Part shown: positions 1 through 7,911 of the stretch, piece by piece
How positions within the stretch are numbered: the stretch's first letter is position 1
Layout: every line of letters starts with the position of its first letter
Origin: JACCYQ01 sp036675565
GTDB taxonomy: Bacteria > Bacteroidota > Bacteroidia > Chitinophagales > Chitinophagaceae
DNA length: 64,000 nt
Reading direction: 5' to 3'
Assembly: GCA_036675565.1 (NCBI GenBank)
Contig: JAKFER010000302.1
Span: forward strand, 1 to 64,000
The notes under the pieces: model-generated
Seen by the model: the letters and a program-made list of their open reading frames with translations, nothing else
Databases searched by the model: none
Told to the model about the DNA's origin: nothing
Program-made: the position numbers and the translations under genes

Positions 1-260
1 GTATTTTTATTTTCAAAAAGGATGAGCAAAGGTCCCCCGGTGGGTTTTCCATTAAATAACCCGGATTTTAATAAGGGGACATCATCTTCAATTCTTGGTG
101 TAGTTCCTTTTGCCCCGGGTTTGCGACGATCAATATCAATCTTAAAATCTTCCTGAGATAAGGATAAACCGGCCGGGCAGCCATCGATCAGCACCCCTAC
201 ACATTCACCATGCGATTCGCCCAAAATGGAAATGCGGAACAACCGTCCAAATTGATTCAT
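1..260 (-). CDS. aroC: Chorismate synthase, N-terminal part (cut by window edge)
   Basis: This is the last step of the shikimate pathway, converting EPSP to chorismate with reduced FMN as cofactor. Only about 86 N-terminal codons lie in the window. The start ATG at 260 opens MNQFGRLFRISILGESHG, the family N-terminus with the conserved GESHG motif at residues 14-18, followed by DRRKPGAKGTTPR with the conserved RRxPG segment. The gene follows aroA by 52 bp on the same strand and is the last visible gene of the aromatic operon. Identification is firm; the C-terminus cannot be assessed. Confidence 0.95.
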   Translation of the reverse strand, partial: MNQFGRLFRISILGESHGECVGVLIDGCPAGLSLSQEDFKIDIDRRKPGAKGTTPRIEDDVPLLKSGLFNGKPTGGPLLILFENKN

Positions 261-312
261 AAAAAGAAATTTAAAATGCTTATACTATCAAAGTTAAAAA
301 AGGAGGCTCAGC

Positions 313-1587
313 TTAATCTTCCATTTTTATAAATGCACCTAATTTTTGCATATCTGCATAAAAATCCGGGTAAGATTTATTAATCGCTTCTGCTTCATGA
401 ATGAATAATTCAGCGGTGGCATTCAACCCTGCTACCGCACAGGCCATAGCAATCCGGTGATCATGGTGTGAATGAACAATCCCACCCTTTATTTCACCGC
501 CGCCCTCAATAAACATTTCATCATTTTCGAACCAGGTCTTTATTCCCATTTTGCTGAATTCTTCGTGTAAAGTTTGTGACCGGTTACTTTCTTTATGCGT
601 TAACCGGTGCACACCTTTAATGCGGCTTACTCCTTTACAGTGAGCAGCCAGGGCGACCAAAGGAGGAAAAAGGTCAGGACAATCTTCAGCATCGAAAATA
701 AATGGTTGATTTGCTTTGCTATGGATAGATATTCCACCATCATAACGTATACCAGTACCCGAATCTTCCAAAGCTTTTAGTATTGCTTTATCCGCCTGGA
801 CGGATTCTGTATTCAAACCCATAACTTCTATATTACCCGCAACAGCACCGGCTACTAATAAAAAAGCGCCACCACTCCAATCTCCTTCAACAGTATATTC
901 CCGATCAGAAATGTTTGTTGATTCCGATACCGGAAAATAAAAGGAGGAATAATTTTTATTTACAGGCATCTTCATGCCAAACTGTTTCATTACATCTAAA
1001 GTGAGATCAATATAAGGCCGGCTTTTAAGATCTTTTACAGTTAGTGTTATATCACTGGCATCAGCAGCCGAAAATGCCATCAGTAACCCGGTAAGGAATT
1101 GAGAACTCAGGGATCCATCTATAGATATATTGCCAGGCTTTAATGGTCCCTGTATATTTATAGGAAGAAACCCATTATTAGATTGAACCTGAATAGATAG
1201 CTGGGGAAAGATTTCGTCGAAAAAATTCATTGGTCTTTTTAGCAAACTTCCCTCGCCTGTTATTTTTATTTTTTTATCACTTAATGCTATGATGGGAGCA
1301 AACATTCGGATGCCTAAACCACTTTCACCACAATTAACCTGGTCAGATACAGGATGAACACCCTTACTCATAACTTTCAGACTACCATCCTGGAGTATTT
1401 CTACTTTAGCGCCCAGGTCCTGGATCATTTGGATAGCAGCCTTATCATCATTAGAATGCCCCGGATTTTTAATAACAGAAGTACTTGCTGATAAAACTGC
1501 AGCTGCACATGCCCGTTGCATAGAACTTTTAGATGCAGGTGCCTGAATGATGCCTGAGACAGGTGAAGGGGAAATGACCGCTATCAT
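313..1587 (-). CDS. aroA: 3-phosphoshikimate 1-carboxyvinyltransferase (EPSP synthase)
   Basis: This 424-residue cytoplasmic enzyme transfers enolpyruvate from PEP to shikimate 3-phosphate. The N-terminal PASKSSMQRA (K20, S21, R25) matches the substrate-binding KSxxxR signature; SSQFLTGLLMA and KESNRSQTL further on fit the two-domain fold. One oddity: where many family members have the NAGTAxR loop, this protein reads NCGESGLGIRM near residues 85-95, so the PEP-binding loop is of a divergent type. The start ATG overlaps the aroB stop by 4 bp (ATGA), indicating translational coupling within the operon. Length is normal. Confidence 0.95.
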   Translation of the reverse strand: MIAVISPSPVSGIIQAPASKSSMQRACAAAVLSASTSVIKNPGHSNDDKAAIQMIQDLGAKVEILQDGSLKVMSKGVHPVSDQVNCGESGLGIRMFAPIIALSDKKIKITGEGSLLKRPMNFFDEIFPQLSIQVQSNNGFLPINIQGPLKPGNISIDGSLSSQFLTGLLMAFSAADASDITLTVKDLKSRPYIDLTLDVMKQFGMKMPVNKNYSSFYFPVSESTNISDREYTVEGDWSGGAFLLVAGAVAGNIEVMGLNTESVQADKAILKALEDSGTGIRYDGGISIHSKANQPFIFDAEDCPDLFPPLVALAAHCKGVSRIKGVHRLTHKESNRSQTLHEEFSKMGIKTWFENDEMFIEGGGEIKGGIVHSHHDHRIAMACAVAGLNATAELFIHEAEAINKSYPDFYADMQKLGAFIKMED

Positions 1588-2606
1588 TGAAGATCATTTA
1601 TCATGTCTTCCAATTGTGTTACTGGTATGGGTTGAATAGTTCCTTTCCCGATCTTTTCCAGCAACACGTAATTTATATTATTCTTGTCTTTCTTTTTATC
1701 CATCTTCATTAAAGAAAATACCTTTTTTGTATCGTATACTGCAGAAACCGGGAGATCATATTTTTTCAGGAGTGACATTACTCGTGATGTATCTTTAAAC
1801 CCGGTAAGATTTTGCGAAACCATTGAGGCTGCAACCATCCCAATTGAAATAGCCTGACCATGCGTTAATTCATAAATGTTTTCCAGCGCATGACCCAGCG
1901 TATGCCCAAAATTCAGCATTTTACGAATGCCTTGCTCATGTTCATCGGAACGGGCAATCTCAGATTTAAGCAATGCATTTCTCTTAACCAGGACAGACAT
2001 GGCAGCCGGGTTTTTCTTATAAAATGAAAGAGAATTTTTTTCTAATTGCCTGAACATGGTTGCATCGTTTATACATGCATGTTTGATGATCTCTGCAAAT
2101 CCACTTGACCATTCATGTTTAGGTAATGTTTTCAGGAACGAAAAATCATACAAAAGAAACTCCGGTTGCCTGATTGCACCTACCAGGTTTTTATACAATC
2201 CTACATTCACGCCATTTTTACCACCAATGGCAGCATCCACCATAGCCAAAACTGTTGTGGGTACAAAACCGTAATTGATTCCCCGCATATATAAAGCAGC
2301 AACATAACCCGTAATATCAGTAACCACACCGCCACCTACGCCAACTAACCAGGTTTTACGGTCGGCCCCCATTTCAATCAGTTGCCCTATAATAGCATCT
2401 GCAGTTGCCTGGACTTTGAATTCTTCGCCCGGCTTCAGTATAATGACATTATACCCTTTGAATTTAGATTTATGTTTCGCAAAAATGTTATCATCCGTTA
2501 TAAAAACGGTATTGCTATAATCAATAAAATTTCCAAGTTGCTGGAAGGATGCGTCAAATAAATATTGTGTAGTGTGCTGCCCGATCTTTAAACTTACTTT
2601 CTTCAT
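1584..2606 (-). CDS. aroB: 3-dehydroquinate synthase
   Basis: This 340-residue, NAD- and metal-dependent cytoplasmic enzyme cyclises DAHP to 3-dehydroquinate, the second shikimate step. Visible signatures are the nucleotide-binding GVGGGVVTDITGYVAALYMR segment, the PTTVLAMVDAAIGGKNGVN stretch, and the metal-ligand motifs NFGHTLGHALE and HGQAISIGM. It sits between the DAHP synthase-chorismate mutase gene (60 bp upstream) and aroA (4 bp overlap), all on the minus strand. A start at 2606 (MKKVSLKIG) gives the normal length. No anomaly seen. Confidence 0.95.
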   Translation of the reverse strand: MKKVSLKIGQHTTQYLFDASFQQLGNFIDYSNTVFITDDNIFAKHKSKFKGYNVIILKPGEEFKVQATADAIIGQLIEMGADRKTWLVGVGGGVVTDITGYVAALYMRGINYGFVPTTVLAMVDAAIGGKNGVNVGLYKNLVGAIRQPEFLLYDFSFLKTLPKHEWSSGFAEIIKHACINDATMFRQLEKNSLSFYKKNPAAMSVLVKRNALLKSEIARSDEHEQGIRKMLNFGHTLGHALENIYELTHGQAISIGMVAASMVSQNLTGFKDTSRVMSLLKKYDLPVSAVYDTKKVFSLMKMDKKKDKNNINYVLLEKIGKGTIQPIPVTQLEDMINDLQ

Positions 2607-2666
2607 AATCCTGCAAAAACAAAAAACTGTAGACTTTTAATTAAGGTAAATGTTTCAATGATTTTA

Positions 2667-3755
2667 TTAACTGTTCATGATCTTATTCTGGTGATTGATA
2701 CTTTCCATGTGAACAGCATCAAAATACTTTGTAATAAAATCTTTGCTCAGTCCCAGTCCTTCCCCCTTTTTAAAAGCTCTTTCCAGGATTTCGTTCCAAC
2801 GATTTGTTTGGAGGATAGTTATGCTGTTATTCTTTTTAAACTCACCGATCATATCAGCGATTTTCATTCGCTGACCAATAAGCAACAATAATTCATCATC
2901 GATCTGGTTGATCTGCTCCCTGAATTTTTCAAGGGCATATAAAAATTCCTTTTCAGTAGTAGTTTCATAACGCCATTGTATACCTGAAATAATTTCGGCC
3001 AGTCTTTCAGGTACTACTTGCTGACTGGCATCGCTCCATGCTTTATCCGGATCAATATGACTTTCAATCATCAATCCATCAAAATCAAGATCAATAGCTT
3101 TTTGCGAAATATCCATCAGGATATCTCTGCGGCCACAAATATGCGATGGATCACAGATCATCAACATGCCCGGGTTACGGCGTTTCATTTCAATGGCCAG
3201 GTGCCACATGGGTGCATTCCTGTATTCCGTATTACCGTAGGAACTAAAGCCGCGGTGTATCAATCCAATATTTTTAACACCAGCTTTTGCCACTCTTTCA
3301 ACTGCACCTGTCCATAATTCCAGGTCAGGGTTAATAGGATTCTTAATCAACACCGGAACATCCACGCCTTTTAAAGCATCCGCTACTTCCTGGATGCTGA
3401 ATGGATTTACCGTTGTACGTGCACCAATCCACAATATGTCAACATCAAAATGTAAAGCATCCTGAACTTGTTTGGCATTTGCCACTTCTACCGCAATAGG
3501 TAAGCCGGTCAATTTTTTTGCCTGTGCCATCCAGGGTAAACCTTTTGCACCAATACCCTCAAAACTACCGGGACGGGTACGAGGTTTCCAAATACCGGCA
3601 CGAAGTACATCTACTTTTCCGGTGGCTGCCAATTGTGTTGCAGTGGCCAAAACCTGTTCCTCGGTTTCAGCGCTGCAAGGTCCACTGATGATCAGTGGCC
3701 GTTTATTCCAAACGTCCATGATAGCTTTTTTTTGTTCGATTGTTTGTTGTTGCAT
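2667..3755 (-). CDS. Bifunctional DAHP synthase / chorismate mutase (AroQ type)
   Basis: A 362-residue fusion catalysing the first shikimate step (PEP plus erythrose 4-phosphate to DAHP) and chorismate to prephenate. The N-terminal two-thirds is a class I-beta DAHP synthase: GPCSAETEEQV, RAGIWKPRTRPGSF, and the metal/substrate motif ICDPSHICGRR. The last ~90 residues form an AroQ-type chorismate mutase helix bundle (FREQINQIDDELLLLIGQRM, then KIADMIGEFKK). This synthase-then-mutase order is the one known from Bacteroidota and is reversed relative to Bacillus. Joining the two activities supports feedback by prephenate or chorismate, which is inference here. It lies between aroB and the helicase gene. 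Confidence 0.93.
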   Translation of the reverse strand: MQQQTIEQKKAIMDVWNKRPLIISGPCSAETEEQVLATATQLAATGKVDVLRAGIWKPRTRPGSFEGIGAKGLPWMAQAKKLTGLPIAVEVANAKQVQDALHFDVDILWIGARTTVNPFSIQEVADALKGVDVPVLIKNPINPDLELWTGAVERVAKAGVKNIGLIHRGFSSYGNTEYRNAPMWHLAIEMKRRNPGMLMICDPSHICGRRDILMDISQKAIDLDFDGLMIESHIDPDKAWSDASQQVVPERLAEIISGIQWRYETTTEKEFLYALEKFREQINQIDDELLLLIGQRMKIADMIGEFKKNNSITILQTNRWNEILERAFKKGEGLGLSKDFITKYFDAVHMESINHQNKIMNS

Positions 3756-3821
3756 TATATAAAAATTGATGTTTTACAGGAGTCGGATTTTTATAATCAA
3801 AAAAATATTATTTGAATCCGA

Positions 3822-5483
3822 TTATCTTGAATTGGCATCATTCATCCTGATGCGTCTTCCTTTGAATTTTTTTCCGTCAATCGCACTGATCATTTTCCCT
3901 GCAGCTTTGGGATCAATTTCAATCCAGCTATTCAACTCTTTCATATCAATCTTCCCCAAAACTTCTTTTGGCAGATCGCTCATGTCTAAAATGAATTGCA
4001 AAAAACTGGCTTTATAAAAACCATCTTTGGTTCCCAGGTTTACAAATAACCGCATATTGCCATTACTACTTCCCCGGTATTCTCTTTTACCTGAATCCCT
4101 GCTGCCGATTTTGTCTCCCCCTGTTTCACGCAATGGTCTGCGTTCTCTCCTGTCATCGCGTATGTTCAGGTCTTCCGCATTTTCATAATATTTCAGGAAC
4201 CTGTCAAATTCCATAGCTGCTACCCGCTTCAAAACTTCTTCCTTGGTTATATCTGCAAATTTTTCTTCCAGCATTGGTAAATATGTTTCATAATCACCAT
4301 GACTGATATCCGTTTGAATTAATTTATCCATAAACGTGAAGAACTGCTTGCGGCACACATCTTTTCCTGTAGGGATTTCCAGCTTATGAAATGGAACCTG
4401 TATCATTCTTTCAATCTGTTTGATCTTACCAACCTCACGGCTATGCACAATCGACATGCAAATGCCTGTATTTCCAGCCCGGCCAGTTCGACCGCTACGG
4501 TGTGTATACACTTCCATATCATCCGGTAATTCAAAGTTGATGACGTGGGTGATATCTTTCACATCAATTCCACGGGCTGCTACATCGGTTGCAATCAATA
4601 ATTGCAAAGCTTTTTCCCTGAATTGTTTCATTACCCGGTCTCTTTGTTGCTGCGTAAGATCTCCATGTAAGGCATCAATATCATAACCTTCACGGGTCAG
4701 TTTTTCAGCGATGTTTTGAGCATCCAGTTTAGTTCGGGTGAATATGATACCATAAATGCCGGGATTAAAATCAATCAATCTCTTTAAAGCTTCATAACGG
4801 TGTTGCGCATTGACAACAAAATACTGGTGATCCACATTTTTATTTGCCGTATTCACTTTTCCCACCGTAATCTCCACCGGGGTATTCATGTATTTCTTAC
4901 TAACCTTCTTTATCTGGGGAGGCATGGTTGCACTGAATAACCAGGTGCTTTCCCTCTGAGGTGTATTTTGCAAAATGAATTCAATATCTTCCTGGAAACC
5001 CATATTCAACATCTCATCTGCTTCATCCAAAACAACATAACTGATTTGTTCAAGGTTGATCGCTTTTCTTTCAATCAGGTCAATCAACCGGCCTGGTGTA
5101 GCTACAACAATATGAACACCTCTTTTTAAATCGCGGATCTGCATACTAATAGAAGTACCACCATATACCGCAAGGAGTTTCATGGACGGAACATATTTCT
5201 TAAACAGTTCCATTTCATTTACAATCTGCATGCATAGTTCCCGTGTTGGACAAACGATCAGTGCCTGCGGATACTTTAAGGAAGAATCCACCAATTGTAA
5301 TAATGGTAATCCGAATGCAGCGGTTTTGCCTGTTCCTGTCTGGGCAAGTCCAACAAGATCTGTGGTTCCGCTTAACAGAACGGGAATAGCTTTTTCCTGT
5401 ATCGGAGTTGGTTCGGTAAAGCCCAGCGCATCGGTAGCTTGTACCAATTTTGCATCTAAACCTAAACCTTCAAAAGTCATCAT
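3822..5483 (-). CDS. DEAD-box ATP-dependent RNA helicase with DbpA-like C-terminal RNA-binding domain
   Basis: A 553-residue RNA helicase. Helicase motifs run in order: Q motif (PTPIQEKAIP), motif I AQTGTGKT, PTRELCMQI, TPGRLIDL, motif II DEAD, motif III SAT, then ATDVAARGIDV and HRSGRTGRAG. A charged linker (RRERRPLRETGG) leads to a C-terminal RRM-like DbpA domain (NMRLFVNLGTKDGFYKASF to FKGRRIRMND). Expected roles are ribosome assembly or RNA unwinding. It splits tyrA from the DAHP synthase gene inside the aromatic operon, yet has its own exact minus-strand -7 box at 5501-5508, so it is probably also transcribed independently. Confidence 0.93.
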   Translation of the reverse strand: MMTFEGLGLDAKLVQATDALGFTEPTPIQEKAIPVLLSGTTDLVGLAQTGTGKTAAFGLPLLQLVDSSLKYPQALIVCPTRELCMQIVNEMELFKKYVPSMKLLAVYGGTSISMQIRDLKRGVHIVVATPGRLIDLIERKAINLEQISYVVLDEADEMLNMGFQEDIEFILQNTPQRESTWLFSATMPPQIKKVSKKYMNTPVEITVGKVNTANKNVDHQYFVVNAQHRYEALKRLIDFNPGIYGIIFTRTKLDAQNIAEKLTREGYDIDALHGDLTQQQRDRVMKQFREKALQLLIATDVAARGIDVKDITHVINFELPDDMEVYTHRSGRTGRAGNTGICMSIVHSREVGKIKQIERMIQVPFHKLEIPTGKDVCRKQFFTFMDKLIQTDISHGDYETYLPMLEEKFADITKEEVLKRVAAMEFDRFLKYYENAEDLNIRDDRRERRPLRETGGDKIGSRDSGKREYRGSSNGNMRLFVNLGTKDGFYKASFLQFILDMSDLPKEVLGKIDMKELNSWIEIDPKAAGKMISAIDGKKFKGRRIRMNDANSR

Positions 5484-5500
5484 ATAATTAAAAATTTGCG

Positions 5501-5508
5501 CAAAGGTA
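5501..5508 (-). promoter_or_regulatory. -7 promoter box before the DEAD-box helicase gene
   Basis: On the minus strand the sequence reads TACCTTTG, an exact Bacteroidota -7 box (TAnnTTTG), ending 17 nt upstream of the helicase ATG at 5483. No good TTTG -33 element is seen at the right distance, so this is a partial match. Confidence 0.45.
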
Positions 5509-5528
5509 ATTATTAATAATCCGGCAGT

Positions 5529-6422
5529 TTAAATTTTAAGTTTTCCGGTTGAATCAAGCCCGACCTTTTGTCCGGGATTCAGTACTTTTTTTATCTTATT
5601 CGCCTGGCCGATCAACTCATACATGTATTCATAATTTTCTTTTTCCAGGCAGCTTTTAAACTTTTTTAATTGAGAAATATGTTCGTTTAATACATCTAAT
5701 ACATTTTCCCGGTTTTGCATGAAAATGGGAACCCACATAGCCGCATTGCTTTTTGCCAAACGCACCGTACTTTCAAAACCAGCACTGGCCAGTTCAAAGA
5801 TGGCATCTTCTTCTCTTTCTTTTTCTAAAACGGTATTAGCAAGTGCAAATGATGTAATGTGTGAAATATGGCTGACATAAGCTGCATGCAGATCATGTGC
5901 TTCAGCATCCATAACCAATTGATGCATACCGATTTTTTCAAACATAGCTTCTGCCCATTCCAACGCATCCTGGTCAGATGAAGATGTATTACACAGAATA
6001 ACTGCTTTTTGCTCGAAGGCACCTTTTACTGCGGCTTCTGGTCCACTGAATTCAGTTCCCCACATGGGATGAGCCGAAACATATCTTCCTCTTTTGGGAT
6101 GTTCCTTTACCAGGTCAATAACCAGTGATTTGGTAGATCCCAGGTCAATAACCACCTGGTCTTTTACTATGTCAAGAATGCCTGGCAATAATTTTAAAAC
6201 TGCATCAACTGGAACGGCAAGAATGATAACATCCGATTTTTCAATGGCATCCTGCAATTCCATCACTTCATCAACCAAACCCATTTCCAATGCTTTTTCT
6301 GCATGAAGTTTATTGGCATCGATACCAATAATATTTGAAGCCAGGCCCTTTTCATTCAGCTGAAGGGCTAATGATCCGCCAATTAATCCTGTACCAACAA
6401 TGGCAATTTGTTTGCGTTGCAT
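5529..6422 (-). CDS. tyrA: Prephenate dehydrogenase
   Basis: A 297-residue NAD(P)-dependent enzyme that oxidatively decarboxylates prephenate to 4-hydroxyphenylpyruvate, the precursor of tyrosine. The N-terminal Rossmann motif GTGLIGGSLA (residues 11-20) and the catalytic-region segments VSAHPMWGTEFSG and AAYVSHISHITSFALA (conserved histidine) identify the family. It starts 4 bp after the aminotransferase stop, so the two tyrosine-forming steps are tightly coupled. No ACT domain is present, so end-product control is more likely transcriptional, in agreement with the upstream attenuator. Confidence 0.93.
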   Translation of the reverse strand: MQRKQIAIVGTGLIGGSLALQLNEKGLASNIIGIDANKLHAEKALEMGLVDEVMELQDAIEKSDVIILAVPVDAVLKLLPGILDIVKDQVVIDLGSTKSLVIDLVKEHPKRGRYVSAHPMWGTEFSGPEAAVKGAFEQKAVILCNTSSSDQDALEWAEAMFEKIGMHQLVMDAEAHDLHAAYVSHISHITSFALANTVLEKEREEDAIFELASAGFESTVRLAKSNAAMWVPIFMQNRENVLDVLNEHISQLKKFKSCLEKENYEYMYELIGQANKIKKVLNPGQKVGLDSTGKLKI

Positions 6423-6426
6423 TTTA

Positions 6427-7629
6427 TTAAATAGTTGATTTTATCCTTTTGATTGATTCTTCCAATTTTTCACTGGTGCTGCAAAGGCTAATACGGATAT
6501 AATGATTTCCCGCTGTTCCAAAAATGCCACCTGGTGTAATAAACACATTTGCCTTTTCCAAAACCGCATCACTCAATGCATATGCATCTTTATATTCAGA
6601 ATTTATTTTTGCCCATAAAAACATACCCACCTGGTTCTTATCATAACTGCATGTTAAAAGATCCAGCAACTGATATACTTTTTCTCTTCTTTCTTTATAA
6701 ACTTCATTCAATTGATGGTACCAATCATTTCCAAGACTTAATGCTTTAGCCGCTGCTAACTGGGCTGGTAAAAACATACCACTATCCATATTGCTTTTAA
6801 ACCGAAGAATTTCGTTAATGCGTTTTTCACTTCCACAAAGCATTCCAATACGCCAGCCAGCCATATTGTGCGATTTACTTAATGAGTTCAATTCAATCAC
6901 CCAATCTGTTATTCCTTCAACACTTAAAATACTCATGGGATCCTTATTCAAAATAAAGCTGTAAGGATTATCGTGTACCAGTAAGACCTGGTTACTGTTG
7001 GCAAAATCAACCAATTTTTGAAACAGTTCTTTTGATGGAGCTTTTCCAGAAGGCATATGCGGGTAATTGGCAAACATCAACACTTTTTTATTACCTGCTT
7101 TTTTTACAAGGTTTTTCAATTCATTAAAATCAGGGAACCAGTCATTTTCTTCTTTGAGAGAATATTGTAAAACTGTCCCCCCGGCTAATTTGGCTGCACT
7201 TGAATAAGTTGGATACCCCGGATCAGGAACCAATACCAGGTCACCTTCATTCAGGTAGGTCATACAAATATGCATAATGCCTTCTTTACTGCCGATCAAA
7301 GGAAGTATCTCCGTATCCGGATCCAGCTTTACATCATACCATGTATTGTACCAGTCAGCAATGGCTTGTCGAAAAACCGGGGAGCCTTTATAACCCTGGT
7401 ATGCATGCACATTCGGTTTCCGGCTTTCTTCCACCAGCACTTCGATCACTGAAGGATGTGGCGGCAGATCGGGACTGCCTATGCCCAGGTTAATAATATT
7501 TTTTCCTTCTTTGTTTAACCGGTCTATTTGTCGCAGCTTTTGAGAAAAATAATATTCACCAATACCGTTTAGCCGGTTGGCCACCTGGAATTCCAGTTGC
7601 GATAATATTTCGGATGAATGATCAGCCAT
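6427..7629 (-). CDS. Class I/II PLP aminotransferase (probable aromatic aminotransferase)
   Basis: A 400-residue fold-type I aminotransferase. The Schiff-base lysine is K252 in NSLSKSHNMAGWRIG, with R260 in the same motif, D220 (VHDNPYSF) for the pyridine nitrogen, and N188 in NYPHMPSG. It resembles the LL-diaminopimelate/aspartate aminotransferase group, so sequence alone does not give the substrate. As the first structural gene behind a Tyr/Phe-codon attenuator and 4 bp before tyrA, the likely job is transamination of 4-hydroxyphenylpyruvate and phenylpyruvate. The ATG is only 15 nt after the attenuator T-tract. Confidence 0.88.
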   Translation of the reverse strand: MADHSSEILSQLEFQVANRLNGIGEYYFSQKLRQIDRLNKEGKNIINLGIGSPDLPPHPSVIEVLVEESRKPNVHAYQGYKGSPVFRQAIADWYNTWYDVKLDPDTEILPLIGSKEGIMHICMTYLNEGDLVLVPDPGYPTYSSAAKLAGGTVLQYSLKEENDWFPDFNELKNLVKKAGNKKVLMFANYPHMPSGKAPSKELFQKLVDFANSNQVLLVHDNPYSFILNKDPMSILSVEGITDWVIELNSLSKSHNMAGWRIGMLCGSEKRINEILRFKSNMDSGMFLPAQLAAAKALSLGNDWYHQLNEVYKERREKVYQLLDLLTCSYDKNQVGMFLWAKINSEYKDAYALSDAVLEKANVFITPGGIFGTAGNHYIRISLCSTSEKLEESIKRIKSTI

Positions 7630-7643
7630 TGGTTTACATTTTA

Positions 7644-7678
7644 ATAAAAAAAATCCCGGTCTTTTTTAGACCGGGATT
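7644..7678 (-). terminator. Attenuator terminator hairpin of the aromatic operon
   Basis: On the minus strand a perfect 10-bp stem (AATCCCGGTC / GACCGGGATT; arms 7669-7678 and 7652-7661) with a 7-nt loop is followed by eight T (7644-7651). It lies 15 nt before the aminotransferase ATG. The upstream gene already has its own terminator at 7841-7872, and an exact promoter lies between the two, so this hairpin is inside the operon leader. The 5' arm (TCCCGG at 7671-7676) is also complementary to CCGGGA at 7726-7731, allowing an alternative fold. Confidence 0.85.
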
Positions 7679-7681
7679 CTA

Positions 7682-7731
7682 TGTTGAAATAAGTAATATC
7701 TTTTTTATGGTTTCAACAAAAGCATTCCCGG
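7682..7731 (-). promoter_or_regulatory. Antiterminator structure of the aromatic operon leader
   Basis: Two nested pairings exclude the terminator. The inner stem is a perfect 8-bp repeat, TGTTGAAA (7711-7718) with TTTCAACA (7682-7689). The outer stem pairs CCGGGA (7726-7731) with TCCCGG (7671-7676), which is part of the terminator 5' arm. The left arm begins ten bases after the last Tyr codon of the leader peptide, so a ribosome stalled in the Tyr/Phe run leaves it free, whereas one at the stop codon (7705-7707) would cover the inner left arm. This is a reading by eye; no folding energy was computed. Confidence 0.7.
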
Positions 7732-7785
7732 CTTCATTTGATAGAAGTAAAAATAAAAATATCGGTATGCCTTTGTAATTGTCAT
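7705..7785 (-). CDS. Tyr/Phe leader peptide of the aromatic operon
   Basis: A 26-codon open frame, ATG at 7785 and TAA at 7705-7707. Residues 7-15 read YRYFYFYFY: five Tyr and three Phe codons in nine. This is what an attenuation leader peptide sensing charged tRNA-Tyr and tRNA-Phe should look like. It precedes tyrA, an aminotransferase, DAHP synthase-chorismate mutase, aroB, aroA and aroC. The start lies 6 nt after an exact -7 box, so the transcript may begin at or just before the ATG, making it leaderless or nearly so, as reported for rhizobial trpL. It is too short for ordinary gene callers. Confidence 0.82.
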   Translation of the reverse strand: MTITKAYRYFYFYFYQMKPGMLLLKP

Positions 7786-7791
7786 CTGATC

Positions 7792-7822
7792 CAAAATTAA
7801 ACATTGAAATCAAATCACCAAA
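7792..7822 (-). promoter_or_regulatory. Promoter of the aromatic operon
   Basis: Minus strand: TTTG (7819-7822), exactly 19 nt, then TAATTTTG (7792-7799). This is a full match to the Bacteroidota consensus TTTG-N19-TAnnTTTG. It fires into the leader peptide frame and the attenuator. Confidence 0.8.
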
Positions 7823-7840
7823 TCTTTTTTTATAAAAGGC

Positions 7841-7872
7841 AAAAAAAAGCCAACCTAAAAAAGGTTGGCCTT
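7841..7872 (-). terminator. Rho-independent terminator after the tiny lipoprotein gene
   Basis: Minus strand: AGGCCAACC, short T-rich loop, GGTTGGCT and then a run of T at 7841-7848. It closes the transcript of the lipoprotein gene at 8020-8208 and separates it from the aromatic operon promoter. Confidence 0.8.
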
Positions 7873-7911
7873 TAACGATTGCTTGCCATATGAAAATCTT
7901 ACTGTTTCTTA

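Noticed and set aside
7679..7804. A 41-codon minus-strand ORF starting MFNFGSDDN in a different frame from the Tyr/Phe leader
   Set aside because: Its ATG lies inside the promoter spacer, next to the -7 box, so it would not be in the mRNA, and its residues show no amino-acid bias.
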